Shown: positions 1 through 9,513, numbered from the stretch's first letter. The stretch is DNA of 64,000 bases from Pseudomonas wenzhouensis (GCF_021029445.1 NZ_CP072610.1:1922001-1986000), one strand, 5' to 3'. Notes: generated from the sequence alone by a model not told the origin. Made by a program: numbers and translations.

Positions 1-474
1 GTGTTCTCGCAGAAGGGCCAGGGCTCGAAGATCATCATCAAGGTGCCGCTGACCCTGGCGATCATGCCGACGCTGATGGTGATGCTGGAGAACCAGGCCT
101 TTGCCTTCCCCTTGGTCAACGTCAACGAGATCTTCCATCTCGACCTGTCACGCACCAACGTGGTCGACGGCCAGGAAGTGGTGATCGTGCGCGACAAGGC
201 GCTGCCCCTGTTCTATCTCAAGCGTTGGCTGGTGCCGCAGGCTTTCCAGGAGGAACAGCGCGAAGGCCATGTGGTGATCCTCACCGTGGGCAGCCATCGC
301 ATCGGCTTTGTCGTCGATCAATTGGTCGGTCAGGAAGAAGTGGTAATCAAACCACTGGGCAAGATGCTGCAAGGCACGCCCGGCATGTCCGGCGCCACGA
401 TCACCGGTGACGGACGCATCGCGTTGATTCTCGACGTACCGAGCATGCTCAAGCGCTACGCTCGACGTTTCTGA
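1..474 (+). CDS. cheA: Chemotaxis histidine kinase CheA, C-terminal fragment
   Basis: The window opens inside this gene; the GTG at base 1 is an internal codon. The 157 residues are the end of a CheA kinase: the last strand of the ATPase domain (IIIKVPLTLAI, residues 11-21) followed by a CheW-like regulatory domain that docks CheA to CheW and receptors (motifs GSHRIGFVVDQLVGQEEVV and MSGATITGDGRIALILDV). CheA phosphorylates CheY and CheB in response to receptor signals. The stop codon lies 44 bases before cheB, and the following genes are the usual Pseudomonas flagellar chemotaxis operon, which supports the call. The kinase domain itself is outside the window. Confidence 0.93.
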   Translation: MFSQKGQGSKIIIKVPLTLAIMPTLMVMLENQAFAFPLVNVNEIFHLDLSRTNVVDGQEVVIVRDKALPLFYLKRWLVPQAFQEEQREGHVVILTVGSHRIGFVVDQLVGQEEVVIKPLGKMLQGTPGMSGATITGDGRIALILDVPSMLKRYARRF

Positions 475-518
475 TGTTTCGCGGCATGGGCTGAGGCCCA
501 TGCCGTTTAGGAGTGTGT

Positions 519-1655
519 ATGGTAGTCAAGGTTCTGGTGGTGGACGACTCCGGCTTCTTTCGCCGGCGCGTTTCGGAGATTCTGTCTGCTGATTCCAGCA
601 TTCAGGTCGTGGGTACGGCCACCAATGGGCGTGAGGCCATCGATCAGGCGCTGGCGCTCAAGCCGGACGTGATCACCATGGATTACGAGATGCCGATGAT
701 GGACGGCATCACCGCTGTGCGAAACATCATGCAGCGCTGTCCAACGCCGGTGCTGATGTTCTCCTCGCTGACGCACGAAGGGGCTCGTATCACGCTCGAT
801 GCCCTGGATGCCGGGGCGGTGGATTTTCTGCCGAAGAATTTCGAGGACATCTCGCGTAACCCCGAGAAGGTCAAGCAGATGCTGTGCGAGAAGGTGCACA
901 GCATCGCGCGCAGCAATCGGCGTTTCAGCTCGGCTGCAGTGGCGCCGGCGCCGACTGTGGCCAGCCCGAATGCGGCGCCGATTAGCCGTCCTGCTGTCTC
1001 GACACGACCTGCTGCACCGGCTCCCGCTGCTCCTGCGCGTCCGGCATCATCTGTCGGTGGTGCCGCCCCTACGTCATCCGCGCCCAAGCGCAAGGCTTAC
1101 AAGCTGGTTGCCATCGGCACCTCGACCGGTGGCCCGGTGGCTCTGCAGCGTGTGCTGACCCAGCTACCGGCGAATTTTCCAGCGCCCATCGTACTCATCC
1201 AGCATATGCCGGCCGCGTTCACCAAGGCCTTTGCCGAGCGCCTGGACAAGCTGTGCCGCATTCAGGTCAAGGAAGCCGAAGACGGCGATATTCTGCGGCC
1301 TGGTCTGGCGCTGCTGGCACCTGGCGGCAAGCAGATGATGGTCGATGCGCGCGGTGCGGTGAAAATCCTCCCGGGTGACGAGCGTCTCAACTACAAACCC
1401 TGTGTCGATATCACCTTCGGTTCGGCCGCCAAGTCCTATGGTGACAAGGTACTGGCCGTGGTACTCACCGGTATGGGCGCCGATGGCCGCGAGGGTGCGC
1501 GTCTGCTCAAGCAGGGCGGGAGCCAGGTATGGGCGCAGGATGAGGCCAGTTGCGTGATTTATGGCATGCCCATGGCGGTGGTCAAGGCCAATCTGACCGA
1601 TGCCGTCTACAGCCTCGATGACATTGGCCGGCATCTGACCGAGGCCTGCCAGTGA
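519..1655 (+). CDS. cheB: Chemotaxis response regulator / protein-glutamate methylesterase CheB
   Basis: CheB removes methyl groups from receptor glutamates (and deamidates glutamines) to reset receptor sensitivity; it is activated by phosphorylation from CheA. The N-terminal receiver domain (about residues 1-120) has the acidic pair at residues 9-10 and phospho-acceptor Asp55 in [12 protein letters not shown] proline/alanine-rich linker (about 140-190) leads to the methylesterase domain with the catalytic serine motif [21 protein letters not shown] and the Asp-containing [10 protein letters not shown]. The ATG at 519 is preferred over the GTG at 513 because AGGAG lies five bases before it. 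Length 378 aa is normal. It sits between cheA and motC. Confidence 0.96.
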   Translation: MVVKVLVVDDSGFFRRRVSEILSADSSIQVVGTATNGREAIDQALALKPDVITMDYEMPMMDGITAVRNIMQRCPTPVLMFSSLTHEGARITLDALDAGAVDFLPKNFEDISRNPEKVKQMLCEKVHSIARSNRRFSSAAVAPAPTVASPNAAPISRPAVSTRPAAPAPAAPARPASSVGGAAPTSSAPKRKAYKLVAIGTSTGGPVALQRVLTQLPANFPAPIVLIQHMPAAFTKAFAERLDKLCRIQVKEAEDGDILRPGLALLAPGGKQMMVDARGAVKILPGDERLNYKPCVDITFGSAAKSYGDKVLAVVLTGMGADGREGARLLKQGGSQVWAQDEASCVIYGMPMAVVKANLTDAVYSLDDIGRHLTEACQ

Positions 1656-1680
1656 ACAGTGTTGATGCGGAAACCTGCGC

Positions 1681-2421
1681 ATGGATGTACTGAGCCTTAT
1701 TGGCGTCATCCTGGCGTTCGTTGCCATTCTGGGCGGCAATTATCTTGAGGGTGGGCATGCTAGTGCCTTGCTCAATGGCCCGGCCGCGCTGATCGTCATC
1801 GGTGGCACCTTGGGTGCAGCGTTTCTGCAGGCGCCCGTGCAGGTATTCAAGCGGGCCATGGGGATCCTGCGCTGGATTTTCTTTCCGCCGCGTATCGATC
1901 TGCCCGGTGGTATCAATCGTGTGGTTGGCTGGAGCATGGTGGCGCGCAAGGAAGGCCTGCTGGGGCTTGAAGCGGTCGCCGATGCCGAGCCTGATCCCTA
2001 TGCGCGCAAGGGGCTGCAGTTGCTGGTCGACGGCGCCGAGCCGGAATCCATTCGCAGCATTCTCGAAGTCGACCTCTATACCCAGGAAGCGCGTGATATC
2101 CAGGCTGCCAAGGTATTCGAAAGCATGGGCGGCTACGCGCCGACCATCGGCATCATTGGTGCTGTAATGGGGTTGATTCATGTGATGGGCAATCTGGCCG
2201 ATCCGAGCATGCTCGGCAGTGGCATTGCCGTGGCGTTCGTCGCCACCATTTATGGTGTGGGGTTCGCCAACCTGCTGCTGTTACCTGCAGGCAACAAGCT
2301 CAAGGCCATTGCCATGCGTCAGTCGCGCTACCGCGAGATGCTGCTCGAAGGCATCCTGTCCATTGCCGAGGGAGAGAATCCACGCTCCATCGAACTGAAG
2401 CTGCAAGGCTTCATGGACTGA
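1681..2421 (+). CDS. motC: Flagellar motor stator protein MotC (MotA family)
   Basis: Inner-membrane stator subunit of 246 aa. With MotD it forms the second Pseudomonas stator set, which couples ion flow to flagellar rotation. Four hydrophobic segments are visible: two near the N-terminus (MDVLSLIGVILAFVAILGG and an alanine/isoleucine-rich segment at about 36-50) and two after residue 150 (YAPTIGIIGAVMGLIHVM and AVAFVATIYGVGFANLLLLP), with the large cytoplasmic loop of the MotA/ExbB family between them. It is followed 12 bases later by motD. The gene lies in the chemotaxis operon, the known location for motCD as opposed to motAB. Confidence 0.94.
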   Translation: MDVLSLIGVILAFVAILGGNYLEGGHASALLNGPAALIVIGGTLGAAFLQAPVQVFKRAMGILRWIFFPPRIDLPGGINRVVGWSMVARKEGLLGLEAVADAEPDPYARKGLQLLVDGAEPESIRSILEVDLYTQEARDIQAAKVFESMGGYAPTIGIIGAVMGLIHVMGNLADPSMLGSGIAVAFVATIYGVGFANLLLLPAGNKLKAIAMRQSRYREMLLEGILSIAEGENPRSIELKLQGFMD

Positions 2422-2433
2422 TGGAGGGATGGC

Positions 2434-3243
2434 ATGGCACGCAGGCGGCATCATGAAGAGCACGAGAATCACGAGCGTTGGCTGGTGTCCTACGCTGACT
2501 TCATCACCCTGTTGTTCGCCTTCTTCGTGGTGATGTACTCGATTTCCTCGATCAACGAAGGCAAGTACAAGATTCTTTCCGATTCGCTGACGGGCGTGTT
2601 CAACCAGCCGGATCGTTCGATCAAGCCAATTCCGGTTGGCGAAGAGCGGCCGCGTACCAGTCAGCCGGATGATACCGCCATGGACGATCCCAGTTCGGAC
2701 TCGACCCTGCAGAGTATTGCCTCCAGCGTGCGTGAGGCCTTTGGTGAGTTGATCCAGGCCGATCAGCTGACCGTGCGCGGCAACGAAATGTGGATCGAGA
2801 TCGAACTCAGTTCCAGCTTGCTGTTTCCCAGCGGTGATGCCATTCCGAACAACCAGGCGTTCGATATCATCGAAAAGGTGGCCAAGATTCTGGCGCCTTA
2901 TCAAAACCCGGTTAAGGTCGAGGGCTTCACTGACAACCTGCCGATTCAGACGGCTCAATATCCAACCAACTGGGAGTTGTCGGCTGCGCGGGCGGCGAGC
3001 ATCGTACGCATGCTGGCGATGGATGGTGTCGACCCTTCGCGTCTTGCCGCTGTCGGCTATGGTGAGTTCCAGCCGGTAGCCGACAACGCCACGGCCGAGG
3101 GCCGGGGGCGGAATCGCCGAGTCGTGCTGGTGATTTCACGCAACCTCGAAACACGCCGCAGTGATGGACCTGCCGCGACCCAGCAAAGTGGGGCTGGCAC
3201 GCAACCTGCACCGCCGTCTGCGTCGGGGGTTCCACAGTCGTGA
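2434..3243 (+). CDS. motD: Flagellar motor stator protein MotD (OmpA-like, peptidoglycan-binding)
   Basis: MotB-family stator subunit of 269 aa that pairs with MotC. After a basic N-terminus there is one membrane segment, LVSYADFITLLFAFFVVMYS, whose Asp after Tyr-Ala is the conserved ion-binding residue. Residues about 100-235 form an OmpA-like domain that anchors the stator to peptidoglycan (VEGFTDNLPI, NWELSAARAASIVRML, GRGRNRRVVLVI). The C-terminal tail is serine/proline-rich and low in complexity, which is common in MotD. It begins 12 bases after motC and is probably translated from the same message. Confidence 0.94.
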   Translation: MARRRHHEEHENHERWLVSYADFITLLFAFFVVMYSISSINEGKYKILSDSLTGVFNQPDRSIKPIPVGEERPRTSQPDDTAMDDPSSDSTLQSIASSVREAFGELIQADQLTVRGNEMWIEIELSSSLLFPSGDAIPNNQAFDIIEKVAKILAPYQNPVKVEGFTDNLPIQTAQYPTNWELSAARAASIVRMLAMDGVDPSRLAAVGYGEFQPVADNATAEGRGRNRRVVLVISRNLETRRSDGPAATQQSGAGTQPAPPSASGVPQS

Positions 3244-3325
3244 AGCCGTCAAATTCCAGTCGCTTGCTCCGTGGCAGTGACGCCATTCTCGGCCTGAGCG
3301 CCTCTTGCCGGGAGGATAAGAGAAC

Positions 3326-4114
3326 ATGAAAGTCTGGGCAGTAGCCAATCAGAAGGGAGGGGTCGGCAAGACCACCACCTCCATTGCCCTGGCAGGCCTG
3401 TTGGCCGATGCCGGCAAGCGTGTAGTCGTGGTCGATCTCGATCCGCATGGGTCGATGACCAGTTACTTCGGCCATGATCCCGATACCCTGGAGCACAGTT
3501 GCTTCGACCTGTTCCTGCACCAGGGTAACGTGCCGCAAGGCCTGCCCAAGCAGCTGTTGCACAGCACCAGCCATGAAAATATCGCCTTGCTGCCGTCAAG
3601 CACTGCGCTGGCCACGCTGGAGCGCCAGTCGCCGGGGCAGAGTGGTCTCGGTCTGGTGATCGCCAAGAGCCTGGCGCAGCTGTGGGAGGATTTCGATCAC
3701 GCCATCATCGACAGCCCGCCATTGCTTGGCGTGCTGATGGTCAACGCACTAGCCGCCAGCCAGCAACTGGTGATTCCGGTGCAGACCGAGTTTCTTGCGG
3801 TCAAAGGCCTGGAGCGGATGATCACGACACTGGCGATGATCAACCGTTCGCGCAAGCAGGCCTTGCCCTACACCATCGTGCCGACGCTGTTCGACCGTCG
3901 TACCCAGGCCTCCATGAGCACCCTGCGGGTGCTGCGCAATACCTACCCTGATCATCTGTGGCCAGCCTACATTCCGGTGGATACGCGCTTGCGTGATGCC
4001 AGCCGGGCCGGGCGGACGCCTTCGCAGTTCGATGCGGGCAGCCGTGGCGTGATCGCCTATCGGGCACTGCTCAAGCATCTGCTCAGCCATCAGAATGCAG
4101 CGCAGGTGGCCTGA
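3326..4114 (+). CDS. ParA-family ATPase, chemotaxis polarity protein (ParC-like)
   Basis: A 262-aa ParA/MinD-type ATPase. The deviant Walker A motif KGGVGKTT starts at residue 10; VVVVDLDPHGSMTSYFG and HAIIDSPPLLGVLMVNAL are the further Walker-type motifs. In Vibrio and Pseudomonas a ParA homologue encoded inside the che operon (called ParC) localises chemotaxis arrays to the flagellated pole and helps distribute them at division. Its position between motD and a ParP-like CheW-domain gene supports this role over plasmid or chromosome partition. There is no ParB gene beside it. The symbol is left blank because parC also names topoisomerase IV. Confidence 0.9.
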   Translation: MKVWAVANQKGGVGKTTTSIALAGLLADAGKRVVVVDLDPHGSMTSYFGHDPDTLEHSCFDLFLHQGNVPQGLPKQLLHSTSHENIALLPSSTALATLERQSPGQSGLGLVIAKSLAQLWEDFDHAIIDSPPLLGVLMVNALAASQQLVIPVQTEFLAVKGLERMITTLAMINRSRKQALPYTIVPTLFDRRTQASMSTLRVLRNTYPDHLWPAYIPVDTRLRDASRAGRTPSQFDAGSRGVIAYRALLKHLLSHQNAAQVA

Positions 4115-4200
4115 GATGAGCATCTGTGTCGACTGGCTCGTCTCAAGTCTGGGCATGCTGCGGCCGATATGCTGTCAAGCTCTTATCCCGGGTTTCCGTC

Positions 4201-5025
4201 ATGAGTCGTGATCTCGCCACTGCCACACGTTCACAGCTGGCTCTGCAGTCCTATCTCGATGGCCTGCTGCAGGAGGCTGCTGCCGAACTGGAGATGTCTG
4301 TCAGCCTCGATGAGTTCGAAGCTGCGGTGCTCGAGGAGCAGGTGCGCGATGCCCGGCTGGTCGAGGCGATAGCGCCTGCTGTTGCGCCCGTTATGCGTGC
4401 AGCGGTGGTCGAGCCTCCGGTTGAGGTCGCCACCGTGCCGGTAGAGTTGCCTGCGCCCGTATTGGCGCCGGCCATCGAAGATGCGCCGCCAGCGGTCGCC
4501 ACCCCTGCCGGGCAGGCCCCGCAACCGGCTGCCTTGCTGGCTGATGGTCGTCCGGCCTGGGCTGAGGAACCCTTCGAGTGTCTGCTGTTCGATGTGGCGG
4601 GGCTGACGCTGGCCGTGCCGCTGATTTGCCTGGGCTCGATCTACCCGCTCGAAGGCCAGGAGCTGACGCCGCTGTTCGGTCAGCCGGAGTGGTTTCTCGG
4701 TATTCTGCCCAGCCAGTCCGGTAACCTGAAGGTGCTGGATACGGCGCGTTGGGTGATGCCGGATCGTTACCGTGATGACTTCCGTGAAGGGCTGCAATAC
4801 GTGATTTCGGTGCAGGGCTACGAGTGGGGGCTGGCGGTGCATCAGGTCAGCCGCTCGATTCGTCTGGATCCGGACGAGGTCAAGTGGCGCAGCCAGCGCA
4901 GCCAGCGACCCTGGCTGGCCGGTACGGTGATCGAGCATATGTGTGCCTTGCTCGATGTGGCGGCGCTGGCCGAGCTGATTGCCAGCGGCGCGGCGAAACG
5001 CCTGCATGGCGGAAAAGTGCATTGA
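4201..5025 (+). CDS. CheW-domain protein, ParP-like chemotaxis array adaptor
   Basis: A 274-aa protein with a short N-terminal helical region (about 1-65), an alanine/proline/valine-rich low-complexity stretch (about 65-115), and a C-terminal CheW-like domain starting near EEPFECLLFDVAGLTLAVPL. This layout matches ParP, which interacts with the ParA-like ATPase and with CheA to retain arrays at the pole. The ATG at 4201 (MSRDLATATRS) is chosen over the GTG at 4126, because the upstream extension is cysteine-rich and unlike the family. A strong Shine-Dalgarno sequence is not obvious. It lies between the ParA-like gene and cheW. Confidence 0.86.
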   Translation: MSRDLATATRSQLALQSYLDGLLQEAAAELEMSVSLDEFEAAVLEEQVRDARLVEAIAPAVAPVMRAAVVEPPVEVATVPVELPAPVLAPAIEDAPPAVATPAGQAPQPAALLADGRPAWAEEPFECLLFDVAGLTLAVPLICLGSIYPLEGQELTPLFGQPEWFLGILPSQSGNLKVLDTARWVMPDRYRDDFREGLQYVISVQGYEWGLAVHQVSRSIRLDPDEVKWRSQRSQRPWLAGTVIEHMCALLDVAALAELIASGAAKRLHGGKVH

Positions 5026-5120
5026 GAATTGGTGGGTTCGTGCCAACGGGCTCTATAGTTGATGAAAAGCGGGTCGACCCGCACATGCCGCGCTGAGCGG
5101 TTTTTGATGAGGCTAGGGAC

Positions 5121-5600
5121 ATGAAGAAAAGTTCTGCACAAGGCGCCGAAGATCCGATTCTGCAGTGGGTGACCTTTCGCCTGGACAACGAGACCTACGG
5201 CATCAACGTGATGCAGGTTCAGGAAGTCCTGCGCTATACCGAGATTGCCCCTGTGCCGGGCGCGCCGAGCTACGTGCTGGGTATCATCAACCTGCGCGGC
5301 AATGTGGTCACCGTGATCGATACCCGCCAGCGTTTCGGTCTGGGTTCGGCACCGGTGACCGACAACACCCGTATCGTCATCATCGAGGCGGACAAGCAGG
5401 TGGTCGGCATTCTGGTCGACAGCGTGGCCGAAGTGGTTTACCTGCGTCAGTCCGAGATCGAGACGGCACCGAACGTCGGCAACGACGAGTCGGCCAAGTT
5501 CATCCAGGGCGTCTGCAACAAGAACGGCGAGCTGCTGATTCTGGTCGAACTGGACAAGATGATGTCCGAAGAAGAGTGGTCGGAGCTGGAGAGCATCTGA
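5121..5600 (+). CDS. cheW: Chemotaxis coupling protein CheW
   Basis: A 159-aa single-domain CheW that bridges chemoreceptors and CheA in the signalling array. Recognisable segments are WVTFRLDNETYGINVMQVQEV, VPGAPSYVLGIINLRGNVVTVID and VVGILVDSVAEVVYL. It follows the ParP-like gene after 95 bases, and its stop codon is three bases before the DUF2802 gene, so the two are probably co-translated. Confidence 0.95.
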   Translation: MKKSSAQGAEDPILQWVTFRLDNETYGINVMQVQEVLRYTEIAPVPGAPSYVLGIINLRGNVVTVIDTRQRFGLGSAPVTDNTRIVIIEADKQVVGILVDSVAEVVYLRQSEIETAPNVGNDESAKFIQGVCNKNGELLILVELDKMMSEEEWSELESI

Positions 5601-5603
5601 GCC

Positions 5604-6026
5604 ATGTCCGAGTTTGCCATGCTGGCTGCGGCCCTTGCCTTCGTGGCGCTGCTCTGCGTGGCATTGGGCATCGTCTGCCATGGCCTGCAGCGCAACCAGC
5701 AGCGTCTGCTGGCTGAGCAGGCCAAGCGTGATGCCGTGCGCGATGCTCGGATCAAGGAGCTGGGTAAACGGCTGGATGCCTACCTGACCGGCAGCATTCG
5801 CATGGGCGAAGAGTTGCACGAGTTGCGACGTGTGGTGGCGCCGCTGCCGGACAAGGTCAGCCAGATCGAGCAGCGCGACCCCAGTAGCCTGTCCTTCACG
5901 CAGGCCGCACGTCTGGTGGGCATGGGCGCCAGCGTCGAGGATCTGACCCAGTCCTGTGGGTTGAGCAAGGCCGAGGCCGAGCTGATCAGTCGCCTGCACA
6001 AGCCCAAGGCCGGCCAGGCGCAATAG
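5604..6026 (+). CDS. DUF2802 domain protein, last gene of the chemotaxis operon
   Basis: A 140-aa protein of unknown biochemical function. An N-terminal hydrophobic helix (about 5-27) should anchor it in the inner membrane. It is followed by a basic, probably coiled-coil stretch (about 28-75) and a C-terminal small domain containing FTQAARLVGMGASVEDLTQSCGLSKAEAELISRLH, resembling a helix-turn-helix-like DUF2802 fold. It starts three bases after cheW. The same gene closes this operon in other pseudomonads, so a link to motility or array biology is likely but is inferred from context only. Confidence 0.8.
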   Translation: MSEFAMLAAALAFVALLCVALGIVCHGLQRNQQRLLAEQAKRDAVRDARIKELGKRLDAYLTGSIRMGEELHELRRVVAPLPDKVSQIEQRDPSSLSFTQAARLVGMGASVEDLTQSCGLSKAEAELISRLHKPKAGQAQ

Positions 6027-6122
6027 AGCCCTTACGGTGCCGATCCCTCAGGCTTTTCTCCGCGCCGGCACCCATCCAGACTGGCTTTCGCCTGCGCGCG
6101 GCTGAAGTAATCGCATCGTCAC

Positions 6123-6464
6123 TCAGTTCGCCGGCCCCTCGAGCTGGCGCAGTGCAGGGCTGACGTCACGCTCCGTGTCCGTCTCGAAGCCTGGTGGTGC
6201 CTTGCCCTGCAGGTACCAGGCGAAGGCGATGATTTCAGCGATGCAGCGATACAGCGTCTCGGGAATCGCGTCGCCCAGCTCCAGACGTGCCAGCAGACGC
6301 ACCAGCTCGGCATTCTCGTAGATTGGCACCTCGTACTCGCGGGCGATGGCGAGAATGGCCTCGGCCAGTTCGTCGTCGCCCTTGGCGCTGAGTACCGGCG
6401 CACTTTGTCCATCGTAATTCAGGGCAATGGCCTGGCGCGGCTCGGGCTGTGGCTTGCGGCTCAT
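6123..6464 (-). CDS. Stand-alone FlhB C-terminal-like protein (EscU/YscU/HrcU family)
   Basis: A 113-aa cytoplasmic protein resembling the cytoplasmic half of the flagellar export switch FlhB, without its membrane part. ALNYDGQSAPVLSAKGDDELAEAI and YEVPIYENAELVRLLARLELGDAIPETLYRCIAEIIAF follow the FlhB/YscU C-terminal pattern. The NPTH autocleavage motif of full-length FlhB is absent, as is normal for this short family. Its start overlaps the end of fliK, so the two are probably translationally coupled. A modulatory role in substrate switching is the usual proposal for such proteins and is inferred here. Confidence 0.82.
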   Translation of the reverse strand: MSRKPQPEPRQAIALNYDGQSAPVLSAKGDDELAEAILAIAREYEVPIYENAELVRLLARLELGDAIPETLYRCIAEIIAFAWYLQGKAPPGFETDTERDVSPALRQLEGPAN

Positions 6465-7996
6465 GCGGTTTCATCCACCCAGCGTTGTTCCAGCGAGGTC
6501 TTCGGGCCCTGCGGCGGCATACCCTGACGGCAGGCCAGCTCACCGACTTCCAGGCCGGCAGCCAGCAGGCGTTCACGCAGGTGACCGAGCTCGGCATTGA
6601 TCAGGCTGGTGGTTTCTGCACGTTCGGCCCAGAGTTGGCTGGACAGGCTGCCGCGTAGCAGTTGAGCGCGCACTTGCAATGGGCCCAGGTGGGGGAGATC
6701 GAAAGCCAGGTCGATGCGCCAGAGCGGCTCTTTGGGTTCGGCCTTTTCGGCGTTGCCCTCGCGCTCTTCGCGCTGCAGTTTGATCTGCAATGGAATGATG
6801 TCCTGCTGATGGCGCATGGGCAGCTCCAGTTGCCAGGTGGTCAGCAGATTGCCGTTGGCATCGACCTGGGTTTGCGCCAGGCTCGACAGTTGGTGGGTCT
6901 GCAGGCGTGAAATGGCCGCAGCGGCAAGTTTCAGCAACATCTCCAGATCGGCTTCACCATCCTCCATGTTCTGCAGCATGCGCGAGGGCAGGGGGAAGCT
7001 CAGCGCCTGTTGCCGCGCTGAGCCGTTGCTGCTGATGCCGAGCATCTGTCGCGCCATCGCGGGCAGGTTCTGGTTGATGGCGTTTTGCAAGCCGGCGAGT
7101 GTGCCGGCTGCGCCAGGTAGTTGCGGCAGTAGCTGCGCGATCAGGCGCAACAGGTTGGCTTTCAGGTCTTGTGGCAGAGCGCCAGTCTGGCCGTGCAGCA
7201 ATTTGGCTTCGAGCAACATGCCGCTGCTTTCCAGAGCCTTGGCCAGGCCCTTGGCCGTGCTCAGCTGGCTGCTGTCGGGGAGCGCGGTGAGCAGTTTGTC
7301 GATGCTGTTGCGCAGGCCTTCGTCGCCCGCGTTGAGGTTTTGCAGGCCTTTGAACAGCCCCTCCAGCGAGGCCTGGCGATTCTGCTGGGTGGCCAGTTGC
7401 TGGCCCAGCACCAATTGGTCTAGGCGGCCACTGAGCGGCAGAAAATTCAGGCTCTGACTGCCTTGCACCTGCGCGCTGAGCAGGCTGCCGAGTGGCAACG
7501 CCATGGGGCTGTCGAGCGCCAGTTTGCTGCCGGCCAGTGGTGTATTGAGCAGGTTCACAACCAAGCGATAGAGCGTCTGCGCGCCTTGCGGCGGCAAGGC
7601 GTCGCGGCTGATGACCTTGCCCTGGATAAGGGTGCCGGGCGGTAACTGCTGCAGATCGAGGCTGGTCAGCGGCTTGTCGCCGCCAGCCTGCAGGGCCAGG
7701 GCCAGGCGTGTATCGGACAGCGCAGTGACCACCAGCGCGCTGCCCTGAGCCAGCGGCCTGGCGCTTTCGGCCTGCAGCGTGGTTTGCTTGCCGCCTGCCA
7801 GCGTCAGTTTCAGCAGCAACTGGAAGCTTTGCGCCTGCTCGCGAATCGCCACGACTTCGGCCTTGGCGCTCTCACCAGCGGCCAGCATGCCCTCCAGCGG
7901 TTGCAGCAGTCGCACGGCCAGATCCGCTGCGTTCGCGGGGTTGCGAAGCACCTGTGCAGAGGGGGGAAGCGGGCGTGGGCTGCTGATTTCGCTCAT
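6461..7996 (-). CDS. fliK: Flagellar hook-length control protein FliK-like
   Basis: A 511-aa glutamine- and leucine-rich protein. The long N-terminal part (about 1-360) is low in complexity. The C-terminal part (about 370-480) contains a FliK-type domain with WQLELPMRHQQDIIPLQIKLQ, WRIDLAFDLPHLGPLQVRAQL and AELGHLRERLLAAGLEVGELAC. FliK measures hook length and triggers the export switch from rod/hook to filament substrates through FlhB. Its partner here is the overlapping FlhB-like gene downstream. It could be the second fliK-like gene of the genus rather than the one in the main fli cluster. The 3' end overlaps the next gene by four bases. Confidence 0.78.
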   Translation of the reverse strand: MSEISSPRPLPPSAQVLRNPANAADLAVRLLQPLEGMLAAGESAKAEVVAIREQAQSFQLLLKLTLAGGKQTTLQAESARPLAQGSALVVTALSDTRLALALQAGGDKPLTSLDLQQLPPGTLIQGKVISRDALPPQGAQTLYRLVVNLLNTPLAGSKLALDSPMALPLGSLLSAQVQGSQSLNFLPLSGRLDQLVLGQQLATQQNRQASLEGLFKGLQNLNAGDEGLRNSIDKLLTALPDSSQLSTAKGLAKALESSGMLLEAKLLHGQTGALPQDLKANLLRLIAQLLPQLPGAAGTLAGLQNAINQNLPAMARQMLGISSNGSARQQALSFPLPSRMLQNMEDGEADLEMLLKLAAAAISRLQTHQLSSLAQTQVDANGNLLTTWQLELPMRHQQDIIPLQIKLQREEREGNAEKAEPKEPLWRIDLAFDLPHLGPLQVRAQLLRGSLSSQLWAERAETTSLINAELGHLRERLLAAGLEVGELACRQGMPPQGPKTSLEQRWVDETA

Positions 7997-8112
7997 GGGC
8001 TCTCGGGTATCTTGTGGCGTACCGCTATGCCAGCAGGCTCTATGGTCGATTTACCTGACACAGATTAACACCCTGTCGAAAATGCTGACTGCGGGGACAG
8101 TGATGCGCCATG

Positions 8113-8118
8113 TATAAT
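8113..8118 (+). promoter_or_regulatory. Probable -10 element for the ccm operon
   Basis: A perfect TATAAT lies in the spacer between the divergent fliK and ccmA genes, 88 bases before the ccmA start. No good -35 hexamer is present at 16-18 bases; a CTGACT lies 22 bases upstream. The assignment rests on the -10 match and the position. Confidence 0.4.
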
Positions 8119-8200
8119 GACGGCCCGTTGCGTAGCGCACTTCCGGCCCGCTTCAGTATAGCGGCCGGAGCACCGTCGACTTTAACCCTGCCAGGTATCG

Positions 8201-8845
8201 ATGACCCGTCCCGTACCCCTTCTCGAAGCCGTGGCGCTCAGCTGTGAGCGGGACTGGCGCATGCTCTTCGAGCAGCTGCATTTCGCCCTGCAACCCGGTG
8301 ACATGCTGCAGATCAGTGGCCCCAACGGCAGCGGCAAGACCAGCCTGTTACGCCTGATTGCCGGACTGCGCCAGCCGACTTCCGGCGATATTCTGTTGCA
8401 GGGGCAGGCGCTGAACGAGCAACGCAGCGAGCTGGCACGCAACCTGTTGTGGATCGGCCATGCCGCCGGCATCAAGGGCCTGCTGAGCGCCGAAGAGAAC
8501 CTGGCCTGGCTCTGCGCCTTGCACCGTCCGGCGAGCCGCGAGGCGATCTGGCAGGCGCTGGAGGCGGTCGGCCTGCGCGGTTTCGAAGACGTTCCCTGTC
8601 ACACCCTGTCCGCCGGCCAACAGCGTCGGGTAGCCCTGGCGCGCCTGTATCTGGAAGACACGCCGCCCTTGTGGGTGCTCGATGAGCCGTTCACCGCGCT
8701 GGACAAGAGCGGCGTGGCACAACTCGAAGCGCACCTGGCCGCTCATTGCGAGCGCGGCGGCGTCGTGGTGCTGACCACGCACCACAGCCTGCAGCACAAG
8801 CCGGCTACCTACCGCGATCTGGATCTGGGGCAACACGCCGCATGA
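8201..8845 (+). CDS. ccmA: Cytochrome c biogenesis ATP-binding export protein CcmA
   Basis: ATPase subunit (214 aa) of the CcmABCD ABC-type complex, which releases holo-CcmE carrying haem from CcmC in the periplasmic face of the inner membrane. Walker A is GPNGSGKTS (about residues 38-46), the ABC signature is [16 protein letters not shown], and Walker B is [12 protein letters not shown], followed by the switch histidine in LTTHH. It is the first gene of a nine-gene ccm operon, and its TGA overlaps the ccmB ATG (ATGA). Confidence 0.96.
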   Translation: MTRPVPLLEAVALSCERDWRMLFEQLHFALQPGDMLQISGPNGSGKTSLLRLIAGLRQPTSGDILLQGQALNEQRSELARNLLWIGHAAGIKGLLSAEENLAWLCALHRPASREAIWQALEAVGLRGFEDVPCHTLSAGQQRRVALARLYLEDTPPLWVLDEPFTALDKSGVAQLEAHLAAHCERGGVVVLTTHHSLQHKPATYRDLDLGQHAA

Positions 8846-9513
8846 GTAACGTCTTCACTCAGCTGCTGTCGCGCGAAATGCGCCTGCTTGCCCGCCGTCC
8901 CTCCGATCTGGCCAACCCGCTGGTGTTCTTCGCCATCGTCATTGCGCTGTTCCCGCTGGCGGTAGGGCCGGAGACGCAATTGTTGCAAACCCTTTCCCCC
9001 GGCCTGGTCTGGGTGGCAGCGCTATTGGCCGTGCTGCTCTCGCTGGACGGGCTTTTCCGCAGTGATTTCGAGGATGGCTCGCTCGAACAGTGGGTCCTTT
9101 CGTCGCACCCCCTGCCTCTTCTGGTGTTGGCCAAGGTGCTGGCACACTGGCTTTTCAGTGGTCTGGCGCTGGTTTTGCTGGCGCCCGTGCTGGCGCTGAT
9201 GCTCGGTCTGCCCGGGCGTTGCCTGCCGGTACTGCTGATTTCTCTGCTGCTCGGCACGCCGGTGCTGAGCCTGCTCGGTGCGGTAGGCGCGGCGCTTACC
9301 GTGGGTCTGAAGCGCGGTGGTCTGCTGCTGGCGCTGTTGATCCTGCCGCTGTACATCCCGGTGCTGATTCTTGGTAGCGGGGCGTTGCAGGCGGCTTTGC
9401 AAGGACTGCCGGCGAGCGGCCACCTGTTGTGGCTGGCCAGCCTCACTGCCCTGGCGGTGACCCTGACACCTTTTGCGATTGCCGCCGGTCTGACCATCAG
9501 TGTTGGCGAATAA
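8842..9513 (+). CDS. ccmB: Haem exporter membrane protein CcmB
   Basis: Integral membrane subunit (223 aa) of CcmABCD with about six hydrophobic helices and the family signature around [19 protein letters not shown]. It starts at the ATG at 8842, overlapping the ccmA stop codon by four bases; a longer reading frame upstream only reads through ccmA. The 93-base gap to ccmC holds an inverted repeat, the only real gap in an otherwise overlapping operon. Confidence 0.95.
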   Translation: MSNVFTQLLSREMRLLARRPSDLANPLVFFAIVIALFPLAVGPETQLLQTLSPGLVWVAALLAVLLSLDGLFRSDFEDGSLEQWVLSSHPLPLLVLAKVLAHWLFSGLALVLLAPVLALMLGLPGRCLPVLLISLLLGTPVLSLLGAVGAALTVGLKRGGLLLALLILPLYIPVLILGSGALQAALQGLPASGHLLWLASLTALAVTLTPFAIAAGLTISVGE

